A stretch of 13,541 nucleotides of DNA from JAJTFW01 sp046049215. Its GTDB lineage: Bacteria > Bacteroidota > Bacteroidia > AKYH767-A > OLB10. The notes under the pieces were generated by a model. The model was not told where the DNA came from and did not search any database. It saw only the letters and a program-made list of their open reading frames with translations. The position numbers and the translations under genes are program-made. The number at the start of each line of letters is the position of its first letter. The stretch's first letter is position 1. Location of the stretch: NCBI GenBank assembly GCA_046049215.1, contig JBJOER010000176.1, positions 1 through 13,541 on the forward strand. The letters run 5' to 3'. Positions 1 through 6,363 of this stretch are shown one piece after another.

Positions 1-83
1 CCCTTTCAGGGTCGTGTATTACGAAGTACTTCGAGTTACATCTGGTTGACCCTTTCAGGGTCGAGGTGTGATGATGACCTGGT

Positions 84-150
84 AGTTATAGCTGGTCGAC
101 CCTTTCAGAGTCGTACTACTGCATCCATTGATTAAAAAAGAGGCAAAGCG
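84..150 (+). repeat. 67-bp direct repeat unit, solitary copy
   Basis: This 67-bp unit begins agttatagctggtcgaccc and ends attaaaaaagaggcaaagcg. It matches the first 67 bp of the two 137-bp repeats at 188 and 412. Here it is followed by a perfect palindrome (151-167) instead of the 70-bp second half, so the two halves of the larger repeat can occur separately. Confidence 0.8.
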
Positions 151-187
151 CGACCCTTTCAGGGTCGAGGTGTGATGAAGATCGGGA

Positions 188-324
188 AGTTACAGTTGGT
201 CGACCCTTTCAGATTCGTACTACTGAATCCATTGATTAAAAAAGAAACAAAGCGTGACCTGGCAAGGATCAACTATTTGTAACCTGGCGTGTATAAAAGA
301 AAACGACCCTGAAGGGGTCGACCT
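188..324 (+). repeat. 137-bp composite direct repeat, copy 1
   Basis: It consists of a 67-bp unit (188-254) joined to a 70-bp unit (255-324). It aligns without gaps to 412-548, with about 11 differences counted by eye. The palindrome at the junction is decayed here (tgacctggcaaggatca, 255-271) although the flanks are well kept. The one near the right end (304-320) is intact. Confidence 0.85.
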
Positions 325-411
325 GGGATGTACACGACGACTAACTCGATGAGACAATTACGATCCACTCAGCGTGACCTCTTCAGGACCGGGATTCGGG
401 GTGTGCTTTGG

Positions 412-548
412 AGTTATAGCTGGTCGACCCTTTCAGAGTCGTACTACTGCATCCATTGATTAAAAAGGAGACAAAGCGTGACCCTGAAAGGGTCAACTAT
501 TTGTAACCTGGCGTGTTTAAAAGAAAACGACCCTGAAGGGGTCGACCT
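412..548 (+). repeat. 137-bp composite direct repeat, copy 2
   Basis: This is the ungapped partner of 188-324, 224 bp downstream. Here the junction palindrome is perfect (tgaccctgaaagggtca, 479-495), and the terminal palindrome cgaccctgaaggggtcg lies at 528-544. The 87-bp spacer between the two copies (325-411) holds only a degenerate palindrome and no gene. From 549 to 673 the sequence is A/T-rich and I see nothing in it. Confidence 0.85.
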
Positions 549-673
549 AAGGATAGGAATCTATGTATGGTATTGAATCAATTTATTACTGGATCAATTA
601 TTATCTTCTTGATTTAACGGCAAAATCTTACCTGACCTAGGACTTTGGTAACCCAGAAATTCAAACTCAGAAG

Positions 674-863
674 TTCCGTTTCATCCCCGTGTAGTCTGCC
701 TTACGGGGCTGGGGGCGGGGAATCCATGTGTGTATCTTCCGTTTCATCCCCTGTTCTCCGCCTTACGGGGCAGTGAAGAAGAGGAATCCATGTGTGTATC
801 TTCTGTTTCATCCCCGTTTGTTCTGCCTTACGGGGCAGGGGGCGGGGAATCCATGTGTGTCTT
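674..863. repeat. Three tandem ~63-bp hairpin units
   Basis: Units lie at 674-736, 737-800 and 801-863. Each begins ttcNgtttcatcccc, continues to gccttacggggc, and ends near aatccatgtgtgt. Within each unit a CCCC-rich arm faces ACGGGG across a loop of about 12 nt. The stem is six pairs (ccccgt/acgggg, 685-690 with 703-708) in units 1 and 3, and shorter in unit 2. A further ccttacggggct lies alone at 951-962. Short reading frames cross the array on both strands but only mirror the repeats. The array lies downstream of the leftward promoter at 993-1023. Confidence 0.75.
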
Positions 864-893
864 TTTCTTCTCCTACTGGCTCTTCTACCCTTC

Positions 894-911
894 TCCCGAT
901 AGCTATCGGGA
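894..911. repeat. Perfect 18-bp palindrome
   Basis: The sequence tcccgatagctatcggga is its own reverse complement over 18 bp. It lies between the tandem hairpin array and the leftward promoter at 993-1023, so a transcript from that promoter would fold here first. It lacks a following T-run on either strand, so it is not a standard intrinsic terminator. It may be a repeated intergenic palindrome of this genome, or a binding site for a dimeric protein. Confidence 0.6.
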
Positions 912-992
912 AAGCTCAGGGGCCGTCTGACGGAGGGGCATTTGTATTGGCCTTACGGGGCTTTTGAATCGGTTATTATCAATTTGATGAAT

Positions 993-1023
993 CAAAATTA
1001 GGACGATTCCATACCGTATGCAA
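993..1023 (-). promoter_or_regulatory. Orphan leftward Bacteroidota-type promoter
   Basis: On the minus strand TTG (1021-1023) is followed by exactly 20 nt and then TAATTTTG (993-1000), matching the Bacteroidota consensus TTG/TAnnTTTG. The flank attcatcaaatt after the -7 box is shared with the promoter of the peptidase gene (2526-2556). No gene follows in the leftward direction. Transcription would start near 986 and run through the 18-bp palindrome and the three tandem hairpin units. Confidence 0.5.
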
Positions 1024-1032
1024 GATGGCGTC

Positions 1033-1050
1033 ATCCCCTTTTGTGGGGAT
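1033..1050. promoter_or_regulatory. Inverted repeat upstream of orphan promoter
   Basis: ATCCCC-ttttgt-GGGGAT forms a 6-bp inverted repeat with a 6-nt centre. It lies nine bases beyond the TTG box of the orphan promoter, so its centre is near -52. That is a usual place for an activator dimer. The identical arms, spacer length and distance occur at 2566-2583 in front of the peptidase gene. Operator function is inferred. Confidence 0.45.
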
Positions 1051-1060
1051 TTATGAAGTG

Positions 1061-1530
1061 TAAAGGCTCAAGCGGCGTTTCTTCAACAATTACTTTAAAC
1101 ACAGGACTACATCAACGACCAATGTTGTATTTAAAAATAGAACAGCATTTTTCACCTAAGGTGTTTTATTTCTTATTCTTCTATCGATAAATCAGAATCA
1201 CGTCAACTGGTTACAACAGCAGTGCATTGGTAAACGTATTCTTTTGAGGAATCTCGGTTATTTTTCGGCCACTAACCGATCCGCCCTCTTCAACTGTATG
1301 GATGTCTGTAAACTCGCGAATGATATTGTATTTTGAAGAGCAGTGATGAATATTCGAAAGAGGTCAACTCAATGCACGGCCAGTGCTTATCATTTCGAAA
1401 CCGCCACATTATAGGTGCTGACATTTGATTTTTGTTTTGAAGCGTAATAACAATACATAAACCCTGATTCACAATGCTTGTAGTTGAAGGGATGAGATGA
1501 ATAGAATGCCATACGCTTAGGAATTGTTTG
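1061..1530. other. Intergenic stretch without a recognisable gene
   Basis: This A/T-richer stretch lies between the orphan promoter module and the terminator at 1540-1572. A minus-strand open frame of 123 codons (1290-1661) runs back through the terminator and into the peptidase gene. Its translation has no recognisable family, so I do not treat it as a gene. A tiny hairpin (cacc-taa-ggtg, 1153-1163) is too short to be called. This could be the remnant of a lost gene behind the peptidase, but nothing readable remains. Confidence 0.5.
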
Positions 1531-1539
1531 TTGAGAACG

Positions 1540-1572
1540 AAGAACCCCGGTCTTTTCCGGACCGGGGTTCTT
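1540..1572 (-). terminator. Strong hairpin terminator after the C1 peptidase
   Basis: A 13-bp perfect stem (1540-1552 with 1560-1572) closes a 7-nt loop. The stem core is gaaccccggtc. It begins 31 bp past the stop codon of the leftward peptidase gene. The T-tract on that strand is broken (ttcttcgttct), and on the other strand it is short, so it may also work from the left. The stem is GC-rich enough to be convincing in either direction. Confidence 0.75.
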
Positions 1573-1603
1573 TCATCGATGTTCTTTGACCCTTTGTGTC
1601 GGA

Positions 1604-2491
1604 TCAACTCATCACGTATGCTTCTGCGAACAAGGTAGTGATCATATTGTAAGAGACCCATGCGTAGCCTGCATCGCCCCAGTTCGTCCCCCAGGAATTC
1701 ATGATCCGGAAGGCTTGGCGGCTATCATCATAACCAACCACAGTGTAACAGTGATGGCCGATAAGTGCTGCGCTATTGTAAGAGTTAACCGTTGCACTTC
1801 CCACCAAATTATAGAAGGTGTTATCAACCGGACCTGCTACGATGATCGGTTTTTTAGTGTAGACCAGGTTTTTGAAGTTAGAGACTGTTCGCGATACAGT
1901 GTTCCAACTCGTGATCTTATGGGATCCGGCAGCGACACGTTGAAATAGCGTGGGCATGAGGCTGCACCCATTCGTACTGCTGTAGGGCATAGACGACCAG
2001 GTGCAGACGCCTTGGCTGACCAGCAAGTCCAATCCTGTTGACACATATGAACCTCCGGTACAATCGCTGGATATCTTTATCTGGTTGTAAATGTATTCCG
2101 GGCTGTATACATTGGTGCTTTTCGAATAGCTGCCACCGCTTGCATACTTTTTCATGATGCTTCTGGCAGAGTATCCTACGCCCCATGCTACGCAACTTCC
2201 TTCACCACCCTGACTGAGAATGGGAGGACAAATCTGGGTGAACGACGATGGAAGGGTTTGCACCGTAGGCAGATCGGGCATTTTCGGAAGTTTGTTGTAG
2301 TCGGCTGCTGGAAGGAGCATACAGCCCAGGTCGCGCGATTCATCAGTTCCGGTTTGGGGCTGCAAGTCGGTGGCATCCGCAGCAGGTACTGGAGACGCAG
2401 GATTGACCTCTTCTTTTTGGCAAGAAGAGAAGATCAGCGCGAAGGCACAAAAGGCGAGGAGGGATTTGATCGTTTTCATGGTTTTGTGCAT
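1604..2491 (-). CDS. Papain-family (C1) cysteine peptidase lipoprotein
   Basis: This 295-residue protein is predicted to cut peptide bonds from the cell surface. A hydrophobic signal (about residues 8-22) ends in FSSC, giving a lipidated Cys24. The residues that follow, CQKEE, resemble the K-(D/E)2 lipoprotein export signal of Bacteroidota, so surface exposure is likely. A Pro/Ala/Thr-rich linker (about 29-50) leads to the catalytic domain. Papain-type residues are all visible: oxyanion Gln94 six residues before Cys100 (QGGEGSC), His247 (GHHCYTVVGYDD) and Asn265 (MNSWGTNWG). There is no obvious inhibitory propeptide and no T9SS tail. The gene stands alone, with its own promoter (2526-2556) and terminator (1540-1572). 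Translation may start at the ATG at 2491 or the one at 2479; neither has a Shine-Dalgarno sequence. The substrate cannot be told from sequence. Confidence 0.9.
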   Translation of the reverse strand: MHKTMKTIKSLLAFCAFALIFSSCQKEEVNPASPVPAADATDLQPQTGTDESRDLGCMLLPAADYNKLPKMPDLPTVQTLPSSFTQICPPILSQGGEGSCVAWGVGYSARSIMKKYASGGSYSKSTNVYSPEYIYNQIKISSDCTGGSYVSTGLDLLVSQGVCTWSSMPYSSTNGCSLMPTLFQRVAAGSHKITSWNTVSRTVSNFKNLVYTKKPIIVAGPVDNTFYNLVGSATVNSYNSAALIGHHCYTVVGYDDSRQAFRIMNSWGTNWGDAGYAWVSYNMITTLFAEAYVMS

Positions 2492-2525
2492 TTTGGTGTT
2501 GTTTGAAATCTGTAATTTGATGAAG

Positions 2526-2556
2526 CAAAACTAATCTCGTCCAAAGCCGTGTTCAA
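2526..2556 (-). promoter_or_regulatory. Promoter of the C1 peptidase gene
   Basis: On the minus strand TTG (2554-2556), 20 nt, then TAGTTTTG (2526-2533) fits the Bacteroidota TTG/TAnnTTTG promoter exactly. The predicted start point, near 2519, leaves a leader of about 30-40 nt before the peptidase ATG. The layout repeats that of 993-1023 base for base in spacing. Confidence 0.6.
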
Positions 2557-2565
2557 TACCATAGC

Positions 2566-2583
2566 ATCCCCTTTTCCGGGGAT
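2566..2583. promoter_or_regulatory. Inverted repeat upstream of peptidase promoter
   Basis: ATCCCC-ttttcc-GGGGAT lies nine bases beyond the TTG box. Arms and spacing are identical to the copy at 1033-1050, and only two of 18 bases differ, both in the centre. It is a likely binding site for a dimeric activator, or an RNA hairpin if transcribed from further upstream. Nothing else notable is seen from 2584 to 2713. Confidence 0.45.
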
Positions 2584-2713
2584 TTCATGCAGGCACGACT
2601 TACGGTCAGTAGAAGAGTTCCGGTTGTGATGCCGGTCGCAGTGATCTATCAGGAATCAATGTTGGGATGAATGCATCGATCACCATGAAAAGAAATTTGA
2701 CATCATTCAAGGA

Positions 2714-3529
2714 TCACAGCCCCAGCGATCCCTGCTGCGGGCGGTCATCCCGTTTAGTATACCCCATTCCCTGCAATTTCAACTCTCTAACGACCCGTAT
2801 ATCCGTTTCCGGTTCGACCGGCGGACCTACAGGCGCCAAAAGGGCCGGCTCATTCACGCGCGGATTTTTAATGCGCGGATCGATCGGGTAGGCGTTCATG
2901 TCCCTTCCGTCGTACGGTTCTAGCAAGGCGGTGATGTCGGACAACGGTGCGTCGGCCAACCACCGCCGTTCGTCCTCCTCGTGGAGGATGACAGGCGAAC
3001 GGTGGTGATGGATCTTCTGCAGCAGCTTGTTGGGGGTCGTTGTGATGATGGAAAACGACGAGATGATCTCTCCCGTTTCGGGATTGGCCCACTGGTCCCA
3101 GATTCCCGCCAGGGCGATGGGGCGGCGATGCAAATAGACCAGAAATGGCTTGTCAAGTTTCTCAAGCTTGGGTCCTTCGATGAAATAATCGACAATGACC
3201 AGGCAACGCTGTGAACGGATGGGCTTGCGGAAGGAGGGTTTGCTGATGATGCCTTTGGCTCCGCGGTACAAGGGATCATCATCTGAATTGTGGTCGCCTT
3301 CCGCACGGGCATTGATCATGTACATGGGCTTCTTGGCCCAAAAGGGGGTCAGACCGAAGCGAAAGAACTGGATGGTGTCGGGTTGGTCGTTGGTGATGAC
3401 CGGTGCCGGTGCACCCGGAACCACATTGTAATTCGGGAGGACCAACGTGGGAGGAATAGAAACCGCAGTGGCATTGAATCGCTTTTCATAAGCTCCCAGT
3501 TTGTCGATCAGGACGTATCGGCCGCACAT
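2714..3529 (-). CDS. SRAP family protein (YedK/HMCES type)
   Basis: SOS response-associated peptidase (SRAP) proteins bind single-stranded DNA and shield abasic sites by a covalent thiazolidine link to the N-terminal cysteine, which is exposed once Met1 is removed. The sequence starts MCGRY with the catalytic Cys2, which fixes the start codon. It also carries the conserved Asn of the NYNVVP motif (Asn35), NARAE (Asn73, Glu77) and the HxR-P motif (His175 in HHHRSPVIL), where the usual Met is Ser. At 271 residues it is longer than compact family members, with a Pro-rich tail from about residue 205. Its start faces the divergent GDSL hydrolase gene across 130 bp. No SOS-type operator was recognised in that gap. 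The protein is cytoplasmic. Confidence 0.92.
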   Translation of the reverse strand: MCGRYVLIDKLGAYEKRFNATAVSIPPTLVLPNYNVVPGAPAPVITNDQPDTIQFFRFGLTPFWAKKPMYMINARAEGDHNSDDDPLYRGAKGIISKPSFRKPIRSQRCLVIVDYFIEGPKLEKLDKPFLVYLHRRPIALAGIWDQWANPETGEIISSFSIITTTPNKLLQKIHHHRSPVILHEEDERRWLADAPLSDITALLEPYDGRDMNAYPIDPRIKNPRVNEPALLAPVGPPVEPETDIRVVRELKLQGMGYTKRDDRPQQGSLGL

Positions 3530-3610
3530 TGGGGTAAAGGTAAGGAAAGCCGGGGCCGGGTGAGGTTGGGCTGGTTACCGGTAGATTTTAATGGTTACTC
3601 ACCGGAATGA

Positions 3611-3640
3611 TTGTGGGTTTCACGGAAACACCTAATTTTA
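3611..3640 (+). promoter_or_regulatory. Possible promoter of the GDSL hydrolase gene
   Basis: TTG (3611-3613), 19 nt, then TAATTTTA (3633-3640) is one base off TAnnTTTG. It lies 20 bp before the ATG at 3660, which would give a very short leader. This is plausible but weak. Confidence 0.3.
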
Positions 3641-3659
3641 AGTGCACAATTTCACCCCC

Positions 3660-5303
3660 ATGAAAAAACTCGTACTCCTGCTTTCCCTGTTTACCCTGTC
3701 CTCTGCAACCGTGTTTTCCCAATGCACGGAAACCGATGTCACCCGCGTGATGCTCATCGGCGACAGCTGGGCTCAATTCATGAATACCGATAACACCATC
3801 AATCCGGTTTTTGAGAAATGGGGGCATTCCAATTATAAATTCTATTCGAATTCCACATTGGCTGCCAACGGCACCCAGACCGGTGACTTCCTCACATCCG
3901 CGCGATTGAATGAGATTCAAACCCGGCTGGCACAATACCCCGACATCGATTTTGTGCATCTCAGCCTCGGCGGAAACGATGTGCTGAACAATTGGGATGT
4001 GACCTATACGCCTTTCCAAACCGATTCCCTGCTCGATTCGGTCTATGCCCGGTTGACCACGCTCATCGATTTCATCAAGCAGCAGCGCCCGGGCATCCGT
4101 GTGCTATGGAGCGGTTACTGCTACCCCAACTTCGGCGAGATCATCGGGGAATTGTCGAATCCGTCCGCACAACCTTTCTACGGAACCTGGCAGGGGATGG
4201 GGTTTCCGGACTTCATTCAATTAAACGGAATCTTAAACGATTACTCTGCAGCGATGGACACCCTAGCCGCCAACGACCCTCAGGTTGATTTTGTGAAGGC
4301 TACAGGGTTGATGCAGTACGTTTACGGTCAGACCACGCCGCTAGCCGTGCCGCCAGGGGGAACCTACGCTCCCTACACTGTGCCGCTTCCACTCGGTGAT
4401 CCTGCCTATCCCTCTCCTAAAGCATCAATGCGGAATTACCTGTTCTTCCGCGATTGTTTCCATTTATCAGCCGCAGGCTATTCGGAACTGATCAATTACC
4501 ACACCCAAAAGTATTACCACAAGGCCTTGATGGATGATCAGTATGTTTTGTCGGATGGGGGAACCCGTGACGGTTCGGTTTCCTCGACAGGTGCAGTGAG
4601 CAGTACCCTTCAGCTTGGAAACAATGGAACAGACGACCTGGCGCTATCGTTGTCATTCAATACATCTACTGTCCCCGACACAGGAATTGCTGCTGCCAGC
4701 ATCTTCCTGCGCAGGTCAGCCTTGACCGGAACCAACCCGATGGCCAATCCTGCTACATTGCAGGTCAGGGTGAGCAACGGCGCTTTCGGTAGCAGTGCGG
4801 ATGTAGAGGCAGTTGATTTTTCTGCCACGGGCGATGCGACTGATGTGCCTTGTCGATTCGGATCCTTCGCCAACGATGGCGACTGGGTGCGTCTGGAATT
4901 GCCTTCCTCCCTCTTGCCCTTCATTGCCGATGATACGCTCACCCAGTTCATGATCACTGCTTCCGGGGCAACCGGTGTGGTGAGTTTCAGTGATGCCGCT
5001 GATTCCGATTTCGCACCGGTCCTCAACCTGAAATACGGACCTTCCACCACCACCGGAATTGCGTCAGTCGTGTCCAAGGACGATGTCATCCTTTATCCGA
5101 ATCCTACCGCAGGACCTGTGCTGATCTCTGCACCGGGCACCCGAATAGTAGATTTGTCGGTCTTCAATGCTGCCGGTCAATTGGTGGTAAAGCCTGTTCC
5201 ATCAGCAAACAATTTCGACCTGACAGATCAACCGGCAGGAATCTATCACGTCCGTGTGATCTCCGAAAGCGGCGTGATCACCAAATCGGTGGTCAAACGC
5301 TAG
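3660..5303 (+). CDS. Secreted SGNH/GDSL hydrolase with T9SS sorting domain
   Basis: This 547-residue protein is predicted to hydrolyse ester bonds outside the cell. A Sec signal peptide (MKK plus hydrophobic stretch, ending VFSQ, about residues 1-21) supports the ATG at 3660 over a GTG at 3642. The hydrolase domain (about 28-290) shows the SGNH blocks: GDSW with Ser36, LGGND with Asn106, and DCFH with Asp265 and His268. Residues about 300-460 form a beta-rich module rich in aligned Phe/Leu strands. It resembles DNRLRE/CBM96-type modules, which suggests polysaccharide or surface binding, but this assignment is loose. The last ~73 residues (475-547) begin ILYPNPTAG and are a T9SS type A sorting domain, so the protein should cross the outer membrane by T9SS. 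The substrate (acetylated glycan, lipid or other) is unknown. The gene ends tail to tail with the lipoprotein gene, 56 bp apart. Confidence 0.88.
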   Translation: MKKLVLLLSLFTLSSATVFSQCTETDVTRVMLIGDSWAQFMNTDNTINPVFEKWGHSNYKFYSNSTLAANGTQTGDFLTSARLNEIQTRLAQYPDIDFVHLSLGGNDVLNNWDVTYTPFQTDSLLDSVYARLTTLIDFIKQQRPGIRVLWSGYCYPNFGEIIGELSNPSAQPFYGTWQGMGFPDFIQLNGILNDYSAAMDTLAANDPQVDFVKATGLMQYVYGQTTPLAVPPGGTYAPYTVPLPLGDPAYPSPKASMRNYLFFRDCFHLSAAGYSELINYHTQKYYHKALMDDQYVLSDGGTRDGSVSSTGAVSSTLQLGNNGTDDLALSLSFNTSTVPDTGIAAASIFLRRSALTGTNPMANPATLQVRVSNGAFGSSADVEAVDFSATGDATDVPCRFGSFANDGDWVRLELPSSLLPFIADDTLTQFMITASGATGVVSFSDAADSDFAPVLNLKYGPSTTTGIASVVSKDDVILYPNPTAGPVLISAPGTRIVDLSVFNAAGQLVVKPVPSANNFDLTDQPAGIYHVRVISESGVITKSVVKR

Positions 5304-5359
5304 TTATCTACCTGTTCTATAGTAGTAACGACACTTATCGGCGTGAAGACTGAACGGAG

Positions 5360-6289
5360 TTATTGAACATCCTTTTCAGGCTTGTATTGGGAGAGTGGAC
5401 GAATGACCACCCCCACTGAAAATTGGTTTCTCTTCCAGCGCATGAGGGTTGATTCCAACGGAAAAACACGTTCGAATTGAGCGTAGATGTGCCACTGCGC
5501 TTTTCCTGAGCCGATGCGGATGCCGGTACTGTAGAAATCGAATGGACTATGCACATCGTTGCCTATACTCCGTACATTGGGTTCAAATTCCCGTTGATAC
5601 TGCCATACCCTTCCAAGCCGATTCATCCACACGATTTCACCTGATTCGTTCCGAAAGCCCATGTTGTATTGCGTAAAGGCCTGGTAGCTGATTCGGGATT
5701 CCCTGAGTTCAACCGGGGTCTCGGCCTCTACGTACTTAAATACCAATTCATGTTTAGTGAGTGCACTGGTGGTCGCCGCACCCACAATCAGTTCATGGTG
5801 CCAGTCACGCTTTCCTGCATTGAACAGGTACAATCCTCCTTCCAGGTGGCTCTGCGTGAGCTTGGCTTTTCCGGTCACCCTTCCCATCGTCCACATCGAG
5901 TCCGAGTCGATCAGATTGCCTTGGTCCCAAACCTCTCTTAATACAGACATTTCACCGGCTTGATCGATCTTATCGTTACGGCTCGTCAGGCTAGCGCCCG
6001 CGTAGATTCCGATATGGTTGGTGAGGGCATAAGCTCCATGGACAGATAATCCGGTTGTTACACCCACCTGCAGCACTTTGTCTCCTTTTTCTTTCAATAA
6101 AGGAGCGTCCATCGAAAAAGGCTGCATGCCGAAGGACAATTTATTCTCGTCCTTGTCTTCGTCGCTAAGCTCCTTGTAAGGATCAAGGATGGTATAAAAG
6201 GTGCCGGTTGTGCAACCTTGAAATAGAAATGACGAAATCAGGAAAATAAAAATCCCGAATAGAATACGTCGATGCAGCCATGCAGCCAT
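5360..6289 (-). CDS. Barrel-like outer-membrane lipoprotein, function unknown
   Basis: I do not recognise a named family. A basic start and hydrophobic stretch end in LFQGC, a good lipobox (Cys26 with the ATG at 6289), so the protein is a lipoprotein of 309 residues. An in-frame GTG at 6310 would add seven residues. The ATG is preferred because it gives a normal-length signal, with GGAG just upstream. The body is a series of amphipathic beta-type stretches with Gly and aromatic residues (for example VGVTTGLSVHGAYAL, HLEGGLYLF, AQWHIYAQFERVF, QFSVGVVIRPL), the pattern of small outer-membrane barrels. There is no acidic export signal after the cysteine, so it probably faces the periplasm or sits within the membrane. 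It lies 74 bp after the leftward propeller gene and may be co-transcribed with it. Confidence 0.8.
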   Translation of the reverse strand: MAAWLHRRILFGIFIFLISSFLFQGCTTGTFYTILDPYKELSDEDKDENKLSFGMQPFSMDAPLLKEKGDKVLQVGVTTGLSVHGAYALTNHIGIYAGASLTSRNDKIDQAGEMSVLREVWDQGNLIDSDSMWTMGRVTGKAKLTQSHLEGGLYLFNAGKRDWHHELIVGAATTSALTKHELVFKYVEAETPVELRESRISYQAFTQYNMGFRNESGEIVWMNRLGRVWQYQREFEPNVRSIGNDVHSPFDFYSTGIRIGSGKAQWHIYAQFERVFPLESTLMRWKRNQFSVGVVIRPLSQYKPEKDVQ

Positions 6290-6310
6290 GGCTCCAAAAC
6301 TATACCGCAC

Positions 6311-6346
6311 CCCCTTGAATAGGGATGACTCAGGTCAGTTAAGGGG
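6311..6346. other. Intergenic hairpin between propeller gene and lipoprotein
   Basis: CCCCTT (6311-6316) faces AAGGGG (6341-6346). Nested inside is a second small stem, TGAC-tcag-GTCA (6326-6337). There is no T-tract, so it is unlikely to terminate transcription. If the two genes share a transcript, it could be a processing or attenuation point. The stems are short, so this is tentative. Confidence 0.25.
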
Positions 6347-6363
6347 ATGATTAAGAGTACAAC

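Larger units (their letters stand above)
1..548. repeat. Palindrome-rich composite repeat field
   Basis: A 17-bp imperfect palindrome of the form cgaccctttcagggtcg recurs about ten times: 1-14 (cut by the window edge), 47-64, 97-113, 151-167, 201-217, 425-441, and in the opposite reading (ccctgaa-ggg core) at 304-320, 479-495 and 528-544, with a decayed copy near 374-390. Each can fold into a 6-7 bp stem with a 3-5 nt loop. Several copies have one arm mutated (agagtcg or agattcg), so not all are intact. The palindromes sit inside longer direct repeats listed separately. No open reading frame runs through the field. Both orientations side by side resemble the REP/BIME arrangement of other bacteria. 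That comparison is an inference, and no RAYT-type transposase is present in the window. Confidence 0.8.

Noticed and set aside
1..548. CRISPR array or integron attC cassettes
   Set aside because: Repeat spacing is irregular, repeats are modular rather than repeat-spacer, and no cas gene or integrase is present.
728..967. Plus-strand open frames of 66-79 codons across the tandem array
   Set aside because: The translation simply repeats with the 63-bp units in shifted frames, and there is no promoter, start context or protein family to support it.
1153..1163. Small hairpin followed by T-rich sequence
   Set aside because: The stem is only four base pairs, and the flanks do not extend it.
1290..1661. 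Minus-strand open frame of 123 codons
   Set aside because: It runs through a strong terminator and into the peptidase gene in another frame; no recognisable family.
3530..3600. Promoter box TACCTTTA just before the SRAP start
   Set aside because: It lies about 8 bp from the ATG and has no TTG box at the right distance, so it could not be distinguished from chance.
5304..5359. Terminator between the convergent hydrolase and lipoprotein genes
   Set aside because: The gttatctac/gtagtaac pairing has a bulge, a weak stem and no T-tract.
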